In this document: positions 46,753-57,735 of the stretch, piece after piece
Numbering within the stretch: the first letter of the stretch is position 1
Layout: every line of letters begins with the position of its first letter
NCBI GenBank assembly: GCA_015179125.1
Contig: WHVA01000239.1
Location: 62,001 to 126,000 of the forward strand
DNA from: Gautieria morchelliformis
Taxonomy: Eukaryota > Basidiomycota > Agaricomycetes > Gomphales > Gomphaceae
DNA: 64,000 nt
Direction: 5' to 3'
The notes under the pieces: model-generated
Databases searched by the model: none
Seen by the model: the letters and a program-made list of their open reading frames with translations, nothing else
Told to the model about the DNA's origin: nothing
Translations under genes and position numbers: made by a program

Positions 46753-48124
46753 GCGCCCCTGCGCTGGGTCGTCGAGCAAGGCGTAGACCTGTCTAAGGTC
46801 CTACGAGACGCATACCACAGGGACACCATGTTCACAAAGATCATGGCGCACCCAGACGCGCACCCGAGATTCGGGATCCGGGACGGGCTGATCTGGACTA
46901 AGAACCAGCTCAAAAGAGACGTCATTGCCGTCCCCCACTCTGTTCTTCAAGGGGGAAGGAAGCTGATCGAAATTATCATCGATCAGGCACATCAGATAGT
47001 CGGCCACTATGGCCATCTGAAGACTTCGAACTACATTCGAAGAGCATATTGGTGGCCGGGCATGAGCCCAGACATAGAAGCGTTCTGCACATCATGCGCG
47101 AGATGTCAGATGACGAAAACCAGACCACAACGGCCCAAAGGCCTACTACACAGCCTACCCATTCCGGATAGGCCGTGGCAGTCGATTGGCATCGACTTCA
47201 TGGGACCCCTGCCCAAATCCAACGACTGTGACTACCTGATGGTAGTCATCGACCGACTAACGTCGCTCGTACACCTCGTACCAACCACGACGAGCATGTC
47301 AGCCAAGGGAGTAGCCTGGCTGTTTCTGAAGGAGGTCGTTCGACTCCACAGAGTTCCCAACTCCATCGTCTTGGACAGAGACTCGAAGTTCACATTGATC
47401 CGATCAGCCAGGTATTGCACGCGGTCGTCAGAGACGATCAGAAGGATTGGGCATTGGAATGCCCAATTGTTGAGGTCGCCCTCAACAGCAACGTCAGCGT
47501 GACCACAGGGTTCACACCTTTCGAGCTGAACCACGGCTATATGCGGCGGATAGACCTCCCCATAGCCGTGGACACCCCGTTCAAGGGGGTAGCCCAGTTC
47601 GCACATCAGGCAAAATGGAACCTGATGGCGGCACACGATGCAATCATAGAGCATCGAGTGACGCAAACATTTCATGCAAATAAGAAATGTATGACGAGCG
47701 ACAGGTATGTGGCCAACAACCGTGTCTACCTCTCGACACAAAACCTAACTCTCCCGAAAGGAAGAGCCAGAAAACTAGTCCCGTGGTTCATCGAACCGTA
47801 CCGCATCATCAAGGCTCACAACGATGCCTCGACGGTGACCCTCAATCTTCCCGACGAGCTGAAAAGCCGTCGCATTTCACCGGTCTTGCATTCAAGCCTC
47901 GTACGGCGATATGAGGCTAACAATGACGAATTGTTCCCTCATCGTGAGGCCAAGTCATTTTATGACTTCGGAGCGAATGACGACGAGGAGTGGCTCATCG
48001 ATGAGATGATTGCACATCGATGGATAAACTCAACGGACCTGGAGTTCCAGGTCCGTTGGACCCTAGGCAACGTGACATGGGAACCCATGTCGTCCTGCAA
48101 GGACCTTGAAGCCCTAGATAGCTA
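46753..48124 (+). pseudogene. Element R integrase and chromodomain
   Basis: The HHCC part is HQIVGHYGHLKTSN followed by CTSCARCQ. The catalytic core has SIGIDFMGPLP and VLDRDSKFT. Just after the second aspartate (near 47400) the frame changes and about 35 residues that would carry the catalytic glutamate are missing. The frame resumes at HAVVRDDQKDW, passes VLHSSLVRRYE, and ends in a chromodomain-like EWLIDEMIAHRW...WEPMSS with TAA 48122-48124. Not catalytically competent as it stands. Confidence 0.8.
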
Positions 48125-48289
48125 ACTAGAGCTTCGGGGGGTGGGCAAGCCACGCGACCTCCCCAGACGCCGCTAGACACGTCTGTCATGTGCAGACCAT
48201 GTGACGCGCTGGCCATGGCGTGGTTAAATTTTCACCTCGGATCTTTCCGAGGGTGCATCGCTTGTTGGAAGCTAACCACCATCATCCCT

Positions 48290-49717
48290 ATGAAGATGAT
48301 GCCCCCCAAAGATGGGATGGACGTTGATCCGTCAACCCCCACAACGTGAGCAACGGCCCCGAGAGAGGGGGCCGCAGACATTCTCCATGCTCCAATAGAC
48401 CAGGAGCACTGGATGATGGTGGGATGGGAGGACGCCCTTGCCATCGTCCACCCGGACGATTGCGCAACGTGTGCGGACTACGCCGCGCACCTAAGGGCCG
48501 CGACAGGCACCCGCAAGGTCAAATTGTGAGACGAAGACATCGGTGACACCATCGATGCAGCCTGGGGATGGCTCCCAAGGGGCATCGTGTGTGACGCACG
48601 AGAAGAGCCCCTCCGGGACATCCACGACCTTAAAAAATGGGTCAAGGAGTTGGAACGCGCAGTCAAAGACCGCGACGACGCGCTCGCAACCGAGCGCGCC
48701 AAGATCAAGGAACTGGAGCAACAGCTGAGTGCAGCCCAGCTCCAGGTTACCCTGGCCCACGTTGCCTCAAAAAGGCCGTGACATGACCCAGCCATGGACC
48801 CAGTGGCCGGGCCATCATCACTTCGCGCGACGGTGCCTCTGCCAGCATGCGCAACATCGGGACTAGTGTCCCGATTGTCGGCACCAACCCCGACAACGAC
48901 AACGACGGAAGGGCATAGCGCGCCTTCCGACTCTGCGTACGGTGTCCCAGAAGGATGGGAATCAGACTCGTCCATCTGGAAGACGTACGACCCGGAAAGG
49001 GCACAGCGGCTGGCAGAGCAGCCAAAGAAACAGTGCAAGAAATTGCGCGGCTCCCCCAACACCGTCAATGGGCTAACCATTGCAAGGGAAAGCGCGATTA
49101 GCGCTTACCTAGCAGCGTCATCGTCACACACTGTCAACGACCCCGCCCTTCAATGGCGGATAGCACAGGTCGAGGCCCAGTACATCGGGCCTGGCGTGGC
49201 CCTGCCTCCACCGGCAGGGACAGTTCACCCTCCCTACCTGGGGGAGGGGATGCTCATCCCACTCGGAGATCCACTGATCTCCGAGACGGGCCTCCTACCA
49301 CGGCCGGTAGGGAAGGCCCAACAGCGTCATACTCAATGGTACGACGTCTGCCCACTCGATGAACCACACTTCGTTGAACTCTTAGCGCGGCCAAAAGAGA
49401 CGCCACAGCTCGTGCGTACGCGTGAGATGATCGGCGTATTTAAACGCATCGAGCGCGAACAACGTGCTCGCAATCCCAAAAGGGATTGTCTCGTGATAGC
49501 GGGCGGTACCCCGCACGATATCGCGGCCATCCTGAAGGGTTGGATACATAACCCTGAAGGAATCCCATCCGCCATCCATGACAACACGGATGGCACCTTC
49601 AACCTAGACGACATGGACGTCTGGATGTGGTTGAAGGCCCTTGCACCCCGGGTCAAAGGGGTCGCATCACCGCTCAGGGCGAGGCTACTCAACCTATTCG
49701 GCTCAACAGACCAATGA
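48290..49717 (+). pseudogene. Element R ORF-X, unknown, downstream of integrase
   Basis: A 475-codon frame from ATG 48290 to TGA 49715-49717, with three internal TGA codons (48347, 48527, 48779), each where CGA fits. Features: an HPDDCATCADY Cys pair early on; a coiled coil (about residues 105-155, KKWVKELERAVKDRDDA); a Ser/Thr/Pro linker; then a folded-looking C-terminal 250 residues with RIEREQRARNPKRD and DDMDVWMWLKAL. No membrane segment, signal peptide or knuckle. It begins 165 bp after the chromodomain stop. It is not a displaced Gag, because this element's Gag is at 6904-9188. Role unknown. Confidence 0.7.
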
Positions 49718-50277
49718 TCGAGCCTCGTCGACGCCAAGGAAGTGCTGCGCCTCAGAGCACCACCCTGTGGCTCTCAATCACGGGCCCATTCCCTGTGGAG
49801 GGCCGAGCTGGCCCCGACATCCCCCTCGCCAAAATCACGAGATGGTTGGCCTGCTACGTGGGGGTCACGAGCGAGCGAGTGGCACGCATTGAACACTATG
49901 TTCAACGCAGCATCACCGGTGTGGCATTCAGTGCCGCCGCCCACGAGGGCCAACAAATGGTCATCAAGACCAGCCATGTGAGGGCCATGGTGCTGCGACC
50001 CCTCACTCATGCTCAGCTCGATCAAGAGCTGGCGCGCTTCCGGCCCCCTCCTCAGGCCGAGGACCTGGCCGTTGAGGCCATGCTCCACGAGGACACTGGC
50101 CTCATCACCCAAGCGGATACCGCCGCTAGTGGTGAGGCTGACCAGCCTCACCCAATCACCACCGATGACGCGGAGGTGCCCCCAGAGGAGTCACGCGCTC
50201 CACCGGCCCCGTACGACGATGTCATCATATCGGCCACTCTAGAGGACTCCCTTGTGGATGACCTCTATGAGTCGTAG
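49714..50277 (+). CDS. Element R ORF-Y, unknown, overlaps ORF-X by ATGA
   Basis: 187 codons from ATG 49714, sharing ATGA with the ORF-X stop; intact. The first half has a compact, possibly helical region (PLAKITRWLACYVGV, RIEHYVQRSITGVAF). The second half is acidic and Pro-rich and ends DSLVDDLYES. No known domain recognised. It stops 33 bp before the 3' LTR. The overlap suggests re-initiation after ORF-X. An upstream frame-open stretch from 49627 exists but begins inside ORF-X. Confidence 0.6.
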   Translation: MIEPRRRQGSAAPQSTTLWLSITGPFPVEGRAGPDIPLAKITRWLACYVGVTSERVARIEHYVQRSITGVAFSAAAHEGQQMVIKTSHVRAMVLRPLTHAQLDQELARFRPPPQAEDLAVEAMLHEDTGLITQADTAASGEADQPHPITTDDAEVPPEESRAPPAPYDDVIISATLEDSLVDDLYES

Positions 50278-50310
50278 TTGACCCCTATAGTTGTCTATAG
50301 AGGGGGAGGG

Positions 50311-50451
50311 TGTAAATAACCTGTGTATCTACATGTACAATAGTTATTACATAATCCCAGTGGGCCCCTTAGGGACCCACTGTATAGTTTATGCGTGGGA
50401 ACCAGCCAGCGGTCCCCATCGCATCTTACTCTTACCTGTCACTACGTAGCA
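50311..50451 (+). repeat. 3' LTR of element R
   Basis: Preceded by the purine tract AGAGGGGGAGGG. 141 bp from TGTAAATAACC to TAGCA, the first 139 matching 9189-9327 in reverse. It contains CAGTGGG...CCCACTG, a possible hairpin. TTCAG follows at 50452-50456. Confidence 0.88.
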
Positions 50452-50456
50452 TTCAG

Positions 50457-50831
50457 AATACCACTCATTGGTCAAGTTCTGTAGTGCCCTTGTGATACAA
50501 GGTTCTAAGATCGACACCCTTTACAGGTAGTCTGCGCTTCAACTCTGCAGAAATCAGACACTGACTTCTATGAGTAGTATCAAATGCTATATATGTTGTC
50601 AGTTCTGATAGCGAGGAAGGGTCACCTTTGGCATCGGCTCTCCCCATCCCACAAAAAGCAACAACCTCTGGCTCACCACCAGCCAAGCGACTCTCTACCC
50701 CTGAACTGGAGAAAAGCTTTGAGGATTTCGATGCATCGATGAAGACAGCATCAATGAAGCCAGCTCCTAAGCTCGGTGGATTCAAGAGTCCGTTCAAAAC
50801 AGCAGATAACCCTTGGGCCAATATAATCTAG
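50457..50831 (+). pseudogene. Gene G, exons 5b and 6
   Basis: Exon 5b (50457-50526) continues the frame left open at 9332: SNS|EYHSLVKFCSALVIQG. An intron at 50527-50602 (GTAGTC, CTGAC branch, TTGTCAG) joins in frame to the last exon (50603-50831): SDSEEGSPLASALPIP, a Pro/Ser/Lys-rich tail ending NPWANII and TAG. The two halves are about 40 kb apart on opposite strands because of element R plus the inversion. Function unknown. Confidence 0.65.
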
Positions 50832-51441
50832 GATATCATTTGAACCACCATTCTTTTGACAACTCCCTCTCTCTTTTTCCTCAAAAAAATTTTTTTCTTT
50901 TTTTGTTTTTTTTTCCTTCAGAATATTTTACACTTGAGCTAATGCAGGTATCTCTCTTGAAGTCATTCATTGCTTATTTACCACTACATATTATTCCTTT
51001 TAATACCTCGACCTCAACCTAATAGAATATTTCTTTCGTTTGTAAAACTTGAAGTATGCTCACATATGTATGTACCCATTTCTCCCAAGCAGGCCATGTC
51101 CACTTCCATACCTCCAGCCTCAGGCGCCTGTACTTAACAGCATACCTTTGCATCGCTTTCACCATTAACGCAAATATATTTTATCGTTTCCGATGCGGAT
51201 GCATCATGCCGGCTTGATGCCGCAAGCATTTGTCATGAGGGGCACATAACCACCCATACCCACCCACGTGGCTCGCGCGCGTGGGAAAAATCATTTTTGT
51301 GCAATTTGACCGCCATACTCATCGTGAGAAGCGTGCGCCTGCTCCGATCTTCGAATCCCTTGTTTCTATTCTCAGCACCCAGCAGCGCGCGGTGCCGCAC
51401 TTACCTTCAATTCGGTTGCGACTCATCACACGTGGCGGTAT
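50832..51441. other. 3' flank of gene G; no gene
   Basis: T-rich stretch with AATATTTTACACTTGAG-type sequence, probably the 3' untranslated region and intergenic DNA. Short frames only. It ends at the GGTAT target site of the Copia element. Confidence 0.4.
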
Positions 51442-51664
51442 TGTAGAACGAAGGAGTAAATATGATCTGATATCCTATCTTGATCTCAAGTAGATCGTTC
51501 CTTTATATACAAATTATAATGTTCATTATATTACCAATCCCTTCGAGCTGCTGTGCCGATGCGATGCCGGCGCACCAGCAACCCGGGGTCGAGAGCGATC
51601 TCGAACCTCCGGCTAAATGCGTGCCGGCTCTGCCTCGGCGGTGTCATCGTCCCGATTACTAACA
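51442..51664 (-). repeat. 3' LTR of the 51-kb Copia element
   Basis: 223 bp, with no difference seen from 55726-55948. The pol stop codon (51613-51615) lies inside it. Confidence 0.97.
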
Positions 51665-54600
51665 CTCCCCCTCAGCGAGAAATCCCTTCGGTAAAATCCC
51701 AATTTCCCTAATAGATACCTATGTTGGTGCATGTCTAATCCCTTTGTAAATATGTCCGCTACGTTCTCCTTCGTCGGTACGTATGTAAGTGATGCCTCGT
51801 GAGAGGCCACTTTCTCACGGATAAAATGATATGCGACATTGATGTGCTTGGTACGCGCATGATACGTTGCGTCATGCGATAGTGTAATGGCGCCTAGGTT
51901 GTCTGATCGAAGTGACGTGGGCTGGGTTTGATCGATTCCAAGTTCCTCGATGAAACGTCTCAGCCAGATTAATTGCTTGGCGCCCTCGGTAAGTGCCATG
52001 TATTCGGCCTCCGTGGTAGATAGCGCGATCGTTCGCTGCTTCTTCGAGCTCCATGCAATGGTTCCTCCTCCTAGCATAGCTACGTAGCCACTAATAGATA
52101 GTGCGTCGTTTCTATTAGCATAATCCGAGTCGACAAATATTTCGAGGTCGAGACCAGCGTCTCGTCGGAATGTTATGCCGTCGTCACGTGACCCTTTGAG
52201 GTACCTGAGCGCGTGTTTGATCGCCGTCCAGTGCTCGGGTCCATAAGTAGTAGTGAATTGGCTCAGATGTTGTACGGTAAAGGCCAAATCAGGTCGCGTG
52301 CTGAGTGCTGCATACATGAGTGATCCGATCGCCTTAGCATAGGGTACTTCGGCAGTTGGACCTGTCGAGTCCATGGGTGTCGTGAGTTTGATCATTTTAT
52401 GCAGAGGTGTAGATACGGAATGTGCCGTTGTCATGTTGAATCGATCGAGTATGATGTCGATGTAATGTCCTTGAGACATGATTAGTGTTCCCTCATCCCT
52501 ATTCCTCTCAACTCTAATTCCCAATATTTTCTTCATTTCTCCTAAATCTGTTAAAGGGAATTTCCCATGAAGCTCCCCCTTGAGCTTAATCATCCCTCCT
52601 TTGGAGTCAGCAAATAGTCCAAAGTCGTCCACATATACTGATATGACTTCGATTGAGTCCTTATCTTGTCTGATGTAGACGCATTCATCGGCTGTACTTT
52701 GATGGAAGCCGAGATCGAGTAGTAATTTGCGTAAGCGCTGATGCCAAGCTCGTCCCGATTGTTTGAGTCCATAGAGCGCTCTGTATATTCTTAGAACGCG
52801 TCCAGATCCATCATCAAATCCGTCGGGCTGGCGCATGTAGATCTCCTCATCTATAGTTGAATTGAGGTAGGCGCCTTTGACATCCATCATTTCGATTTCC
52901 CAATCGAGTGTGTTTGCGATCGCCAATAGAACACGTAGTGAATCGAATTTGACCACGGGTGAGGTTATCTCGTAGTAATCCATCCCTGGCCTCTGTGTGA
53001 ATCCTTGAGCCACGACCCTTGCTTTAGCCTTATCAATTGTCCATCCGGTTGCGTTTTGACGGCGTATACCCATCGGCAACCGATAGCTATTCGTCCGGGT
53101 GGTAGTTCTGTTAGCTCCCATGTTCCTAACGTCTTGTGTTGGTCCATCTCAATTTCCATTGCTTTCTCCCAGATCGGCGCATCATCACGTGATACCGCCG
53201 CTCTGTAATTCTCAGGTTCAGTGACGATTTCTCTCGTTATGTAAACCTGCTCGGTGCGTCCTGAATTATTCAGTTTCCGGTAATCCGGCCTTTGAGTGAT
53301 ACGCGCGCTCCGTCGGATCTCTGGAGCTGGCGCTTGTTCAGGTGGATCAGGAACGGGTGTCGTGTGGGGTGATGACGTCTGTGGGGTAGATGTGATCGGG
53401 TCCGGCACATGCTCGCGCGGTGAGTGCTCCCCCTCGAGCGGTGCCGTGTCATCATCGTCGTTGTCTGGGATAGGGTAGAGTCGGTTGTCATTTTCGTCGA
53501 ATGTGATATTTCTCGAAATTTGAACATGTTTTGAGGCTTTATTGTAATACCTCCATGCTTTTGCATGTTCTGCTACTCCGACGAAGATGTGTTCTTCTGC
53601 CTTTGGATCAAGTTTAGCTCGTCGTTGATCCGGCACCATAACCCAACAATTTGTCCCGAATTCCTCTAGACGTGCTATGTTCGGCTTCTTGCCGAATAGT
53701 GCCTGGAACGGTGTTGCGTCATCTCCAAGCGCTCGCGTGGGTGATTGATTTTTGATATAACACGCGTAAGCCACGGCCTCGGGCCAGAGTATTTTTGGCA
53801 GGTTCTTGGCAAACATCATTGCCCGTGCGTGCTCGAGTAAGGTCCGGTTGAGTCGTTCGGCAATTCCATTCTGGGCTGGGGAGTATGGAGCTGTGGTCTC
53901 CATGATAATGCCATATTTTGCACAAAATTCCTTGAAATTCTTATTGACATATTCCCCTCCATTATCTGAGCGAAACCTCTTCAGTTTCTGACCTGTTTGG
54001 GTCTCGAGGAATGCCTTGTACGTCTCGAAGTGTTTGAGCGCTTCATCTTTGGCGCTCCCAAAATAGATGACCGTGTACCTGGATTTGATGTCCGTGAAAG
54101 AATAAAAATACTTTTCACGTGATGGTCCCTCGGTCTGGGCAGGTCCCCATACATCGGATACTGTCAGGTCACCGACCTGTTCTACAGTGTCCTCGGCTCT
54201 TTTGGGGAATGGCTCCACATGCCGTTTGCCTTGTATGCATGCCTTGCACTGGCTCGGCTCGTTTGATTCGTCGATCTCAAGTCCGGTGACTAGATCGTTA
54301 GATTTCAACAACTTTATGGAGTTTATATTGACGTGCCCTAGTATCCTGTGCCATTTGTCCCATGACCGTCCCTTTGCCGCTGCGGCAAAGTCCCGTGCCT
54401 CGACTGATCGGGTGACCCGTGCCTTCATACAGAACAGCCGCCCGCGCTTCTGTCCCTGTGCAAAGGTAACTCCGGCGCGTGATTTGAATTCGACGCCGGT
54501 GCCTGAAAAAGTGGCTGTGTTGCCCTTATCAGTCAGACGCCCTACGCTGATAAGGTTGTTCGGCGCATCCGGTGCATGCTTGACGTCACGTAGTTCGATC

Positions 54601-55634
54601 GTGTTCGTCTTGGCGCCGATCTTGAATTCCATGTATATAGTGCCTCGGCCTTGTGTATGTAGTACCGCGCCGGGTGAAATTCCTTCGATTTCCGATGGTT
54701 CCTCGGCATAGCTAGCGAAATCATTTCGGCTTCGAGCTATATGTGTTGTTGCCGCTGAATCGGCTAGCCAGTCGGATGCAGATATAGCACTGTATGCTAC
54801 CTCCTTAGATACAAATGCGAAGTCCTTTTCTTCTGCTTGTTTGACTGTTTCTTTGTTCCCTGATTTGAACCATTTCGGTGCTTGGCCTTCCTTGCCGCCA
54901 CCTTTCGCCCAACAGTCCTTCACGTAATGACCCTTCTTGCCGCAATTTCGGCATTTTCCCTTTGTTGCTCCTGAGTCATCTTTCCTAGGTCTGTGACGTT
55001 GTTGCGCCTTAAGCGCCGTCTGCCGTGCCGATCCAGCTTTCCGTGCTCGATCCTCATCGAGGACCCGAGCTATTAATATATCAGCTGTTGTCCCGGCTCC
55101 ACTGGCGTTTACTGCCGTAATAAACGCCGACCAAGAATCTGGTAATGACATCAGCAACGTGTTCGAGAACTCGGTGTCACTGATGTAATGCCCCCGCGCA
55201 TTCAATTCCTGTTGAATGCCGCGGAGCTTGCGTACGTGCTCCTCCATGTTCGCGCCGTCCTCGGCAAGCGTCCGGAAGAAATCTCTTCGGAGATTTACAA
55301 TCCCCACTGCTCCCTTAGATTCGAATATAGCTTGTAGACTAGTCCATACAGCAAACGCAGACATCGTCTGATTGATGTAAACTAGTTGTTCATCGGCAAC
55401 TCTGAGGCAAATCTCTTTTCTAGCCTTCTTGTCCTTCCTTCTCCAATCGTCGATCTCCTGCTGTTCGGTCGCAGTGACGTTGTCGGCATCTGCCGGTCTC
55501 GGTTCCGTCTCCCTGCCGATAGCCACGTCCCACAGATCTGAGTCATCGAGTATCCACTCGAGCCGCCGGCGCCACGCCGCGTAGTTATCCCCGTTCAAGG
55601 GGTCGATCTTGTACGTGTTGTTGCTATTCGACAT
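51613..55634 (-). pseudogene. Copia Gag-Pol polyprotein (minus strand)
   Basis: ATG 55634 opens 889 codons: Gag (DPLNGDNYAAWRRR), a CCHC knuckle CRNCGKKGHYVKDC (about 227), protease WLADSAATTHI (about 287), GAG-pre-integrase (WHRILGHVN), and integrase D-D-E in TVSDVWGP, FRSDNGGEY and GIAERLNR. Early reverse transcriptase (IGCRWVYAVKTQ) follows. A -1 frame change near 53030-53040 leads to a 502-codon frame with KARVVAQGFTQ, MDVKGAYLN, the VDD box (VISVYVDDFG) and RNase H (FVDSDYANR, LRSDNLGAI). One frame change in otherwise intact coding sequence of about 4 kb. Confidence 0.9.
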
Positions 55635-55725
55635 CGTCGATCGGTTATTGAGTCGTTGGAGTATAGAGTGTGATTTGGAGTAAGCTAGATGTGTAATAGT
55701 TTAGTTATGGTCGGGGCCCATAACC

Positions 55726-55948
55726 TGTAGAACGAAGGAGTAAATATGATCTGATATCCTATCTTGATCTCAAGTAGATCGTTCCTTTATATACAAATTA
55801 TAATGTTCATTATATTACCAATCCCTTCGAGCTGCTGTGCCGATGCGATGCCGGCGCACCAGCAACCCGGGGTCGAGAGCGATCTCGAACCTCCGGCTAA
55901 ATGCGTGCCGGCTCTGCCTCGGCGGTGTCATCGTCCCGATTACTAACA
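55726..55948 (-). repeat. 5' LTR of the 51-kb Copia element
   Basis: 223 bp partner of 51442-51664. Confidence 0.97.
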
Positions 55949-56559
55949 GGTATAACTGTTAGGTACGCAGCGGTGAATTATGTAAGGGTCGGTATCCTGA
56001 AGTGAACCTGTGCCTTGATCTGTGCGAGGTTGTAATGATGGTATATGAAGAACATTCATGGTGCTGACCTTCCATGGCAGAGACGGTGACAGACACCCAC
56101 CGTACAGGCAGGCAGGACATCGACAGTACGGCAGGACATCAGACATGCAACCCTCTCCTGACCGATGGTCCATCGCGCACAACGGTCTGCGAAGTCCTGA
56201 ATCGAAGACATCACACAGTCATGTCCTGTCCTTGATAGGGACTTCCAGGGGGTGGAGGGAATTGCAGGCAGCGGTGGAGGAACATGCAAGCCCTAGGATG
56301 ATACCGATGGAAGAAAGCAACATTGGGCTCAATTGTCGTGGGTAGGGCGCATGTGCGAGGGTGGTGGATGTCAGGTACGATGGTGCCATAATGTCATACC
56401 TGTGGTCGACCGGGGTGCGTTCACCCTGCATTACTTGAAGTGTTCAGCGCCTTGACCACGCGGACTCGCATCTGGAACAGAACAACGTTGCTTACCACTT
56501 AGCCGGTTGAGCTTAGCTACGGAGCTCCGAAGAATCACTGACACTCAGTGGCCCTTCCA
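55949..56559. other. No assignable gene
   Basis: Short frames on both strands with no motif. Possibly decayed flank of the WD40 pseudogene that follows. Confidence 0.35.
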
Positions 56560-57735
56560 TGACTTTAGCTTGTCCGGATACCATTCCTGCCGAAGACAGC
56601 CTCGCAACAACCGCTGAATATTACCGCTCTCCAGACCAGTACAGAGTCATGGGATGTGAGGGAACCGGAGATAGAGCTGGAGCACGAATCCCCGTGGGGT
56701 GGTATACTTTCATAATCGAAGATGGCGGGTTCCGGAGGTCCTACAGCGCGAATCAGGTCACAATACTGAGAGTTTGGCAGACGGTAAACGTTACCCATAA
56801 GCGCAGGTGCCCGTCCTGCGAGCCACTCGCAAAGAGGTAGAGCAGGAATGGAGAGATAGCTAGCTTATTGACTGCGCGCTTGCGTTCCTTTATTCTCGTT
56901 TCTGGCTGCGTAATGTGAGTACTCTGCGTAACCCACGCCAACGCACTATACTTGGACCCCGACTTGTTAACATCCCAATAAATAATCTCCCCATTCCTCG
57001 CAGTAGTAACGATCTTGTTGTCGAGCGCTTCGTGCGTGTCACGCTGGGACGGGTCGCAAGCTGACGAAGAGCGAAACACTCACTTCCGCGTGCCCACACA
57101 ACATCGGTCGGAGCACTGTCAATCTTCAGTCAGGAGCCCATCCACACGTTGGTCCCAATTTCGATGCTCCGCCTGAATTAGTGCATATTCTGGCATCCGT
57201 CGAGCTGCCGCTAGAAATCGGCCTAATATGGGGTCGAGATGGCGACTTCCGCGCGCGAATGGGGTCAGTTATGTATATAATTCGAAGTACTATATAGGGA
57301 GGTCATAGTATCAGGTATTTAAAACACATAGACACAGGATGACGATGTCGGAAACGAACGCACCATCCCTCCCAGCGACAACACATCTCGAGCCATCTTC
57401 GGATGTGGCAAATTGAAATGTCCTCCACCGACCGTGCATGCGCGAATATCGTACTGTTCTCGAGGGGCCCTGATATTTGTGATGTCTTTGGTCGGGGTAG
57501 ACCGGAGGTAGCATCGCACGGTCCAGGAATTGCAAGGATCGAGATACTTATGGTCGCCAAATTTGCCGGCGTTTGCTGCCGCGGCTTTTTGCCGCCCGCA
57601 GACTATCCCACGGTGAAGGCACGTGACCTCTCGCATTGCGGTATGGTACAACGTGCACGTACTGAGAACCGGGATACGGTCACCGTATGTAAAGGCATAA
57701 GGACTGTCGGCAGCAGAATTTACGACCCACACAAA
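56560..57735 (-). pseudogene. WDR24/RTC1-like WD40 pseudogene
   Basis: Minus-strand fragments in the expected order: NSAADSPYAFTYGDRIPVLS (near 57700), GDHKY (57570), ENSTIFAHARSVEDISICH (57450), IEIGTNVWMGS*LKIDSAP (57150), NKIVTTARNGEIIYWDVNKS (57000), ASGSQDGHLRLW (56800) and IMKVYHPTGIRAP (56700). This pattern resembles the beta-propeller of RTC1/WDR24, a part of the SEA/GATOR complex that controls TORC1. Frame changes and stops occur throughout, and no C-terminal RING is seen. I judge it a decayed duplicate rather than the working copy. Identification rests on recall. Confidence 0.5.

Larger units (their letters stand above)
51442..55948 (-). mobile_element. Complete Copia element, identical LTRs (TSD GGTAT)
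   Basis: 4507 bp with two 223 bp LTRs that I find identical, flanked by GGTAT. On the minus strand the LTR is TGTTAGTAATCGG...CTACA, followed by the primer site GGTTATGGGCCCCG; the purine tract GAGGGGGAG precedes the 3' LTR. The youngest insertion in the window by LTR identity. Distinct from the 35-kb element in LTR and protein sequence. Confidence 0.97.

Noticed and set aside
48290..50277. The post-integrase ORFs as a displaced Gag, giving a pol-gag gene order
   Set aside because: Element R has its own Gag with capsid and zinc knuckle at 6904-9188 once the inversion is undone, and ORF-X/ORF-Y lack a knuckle.
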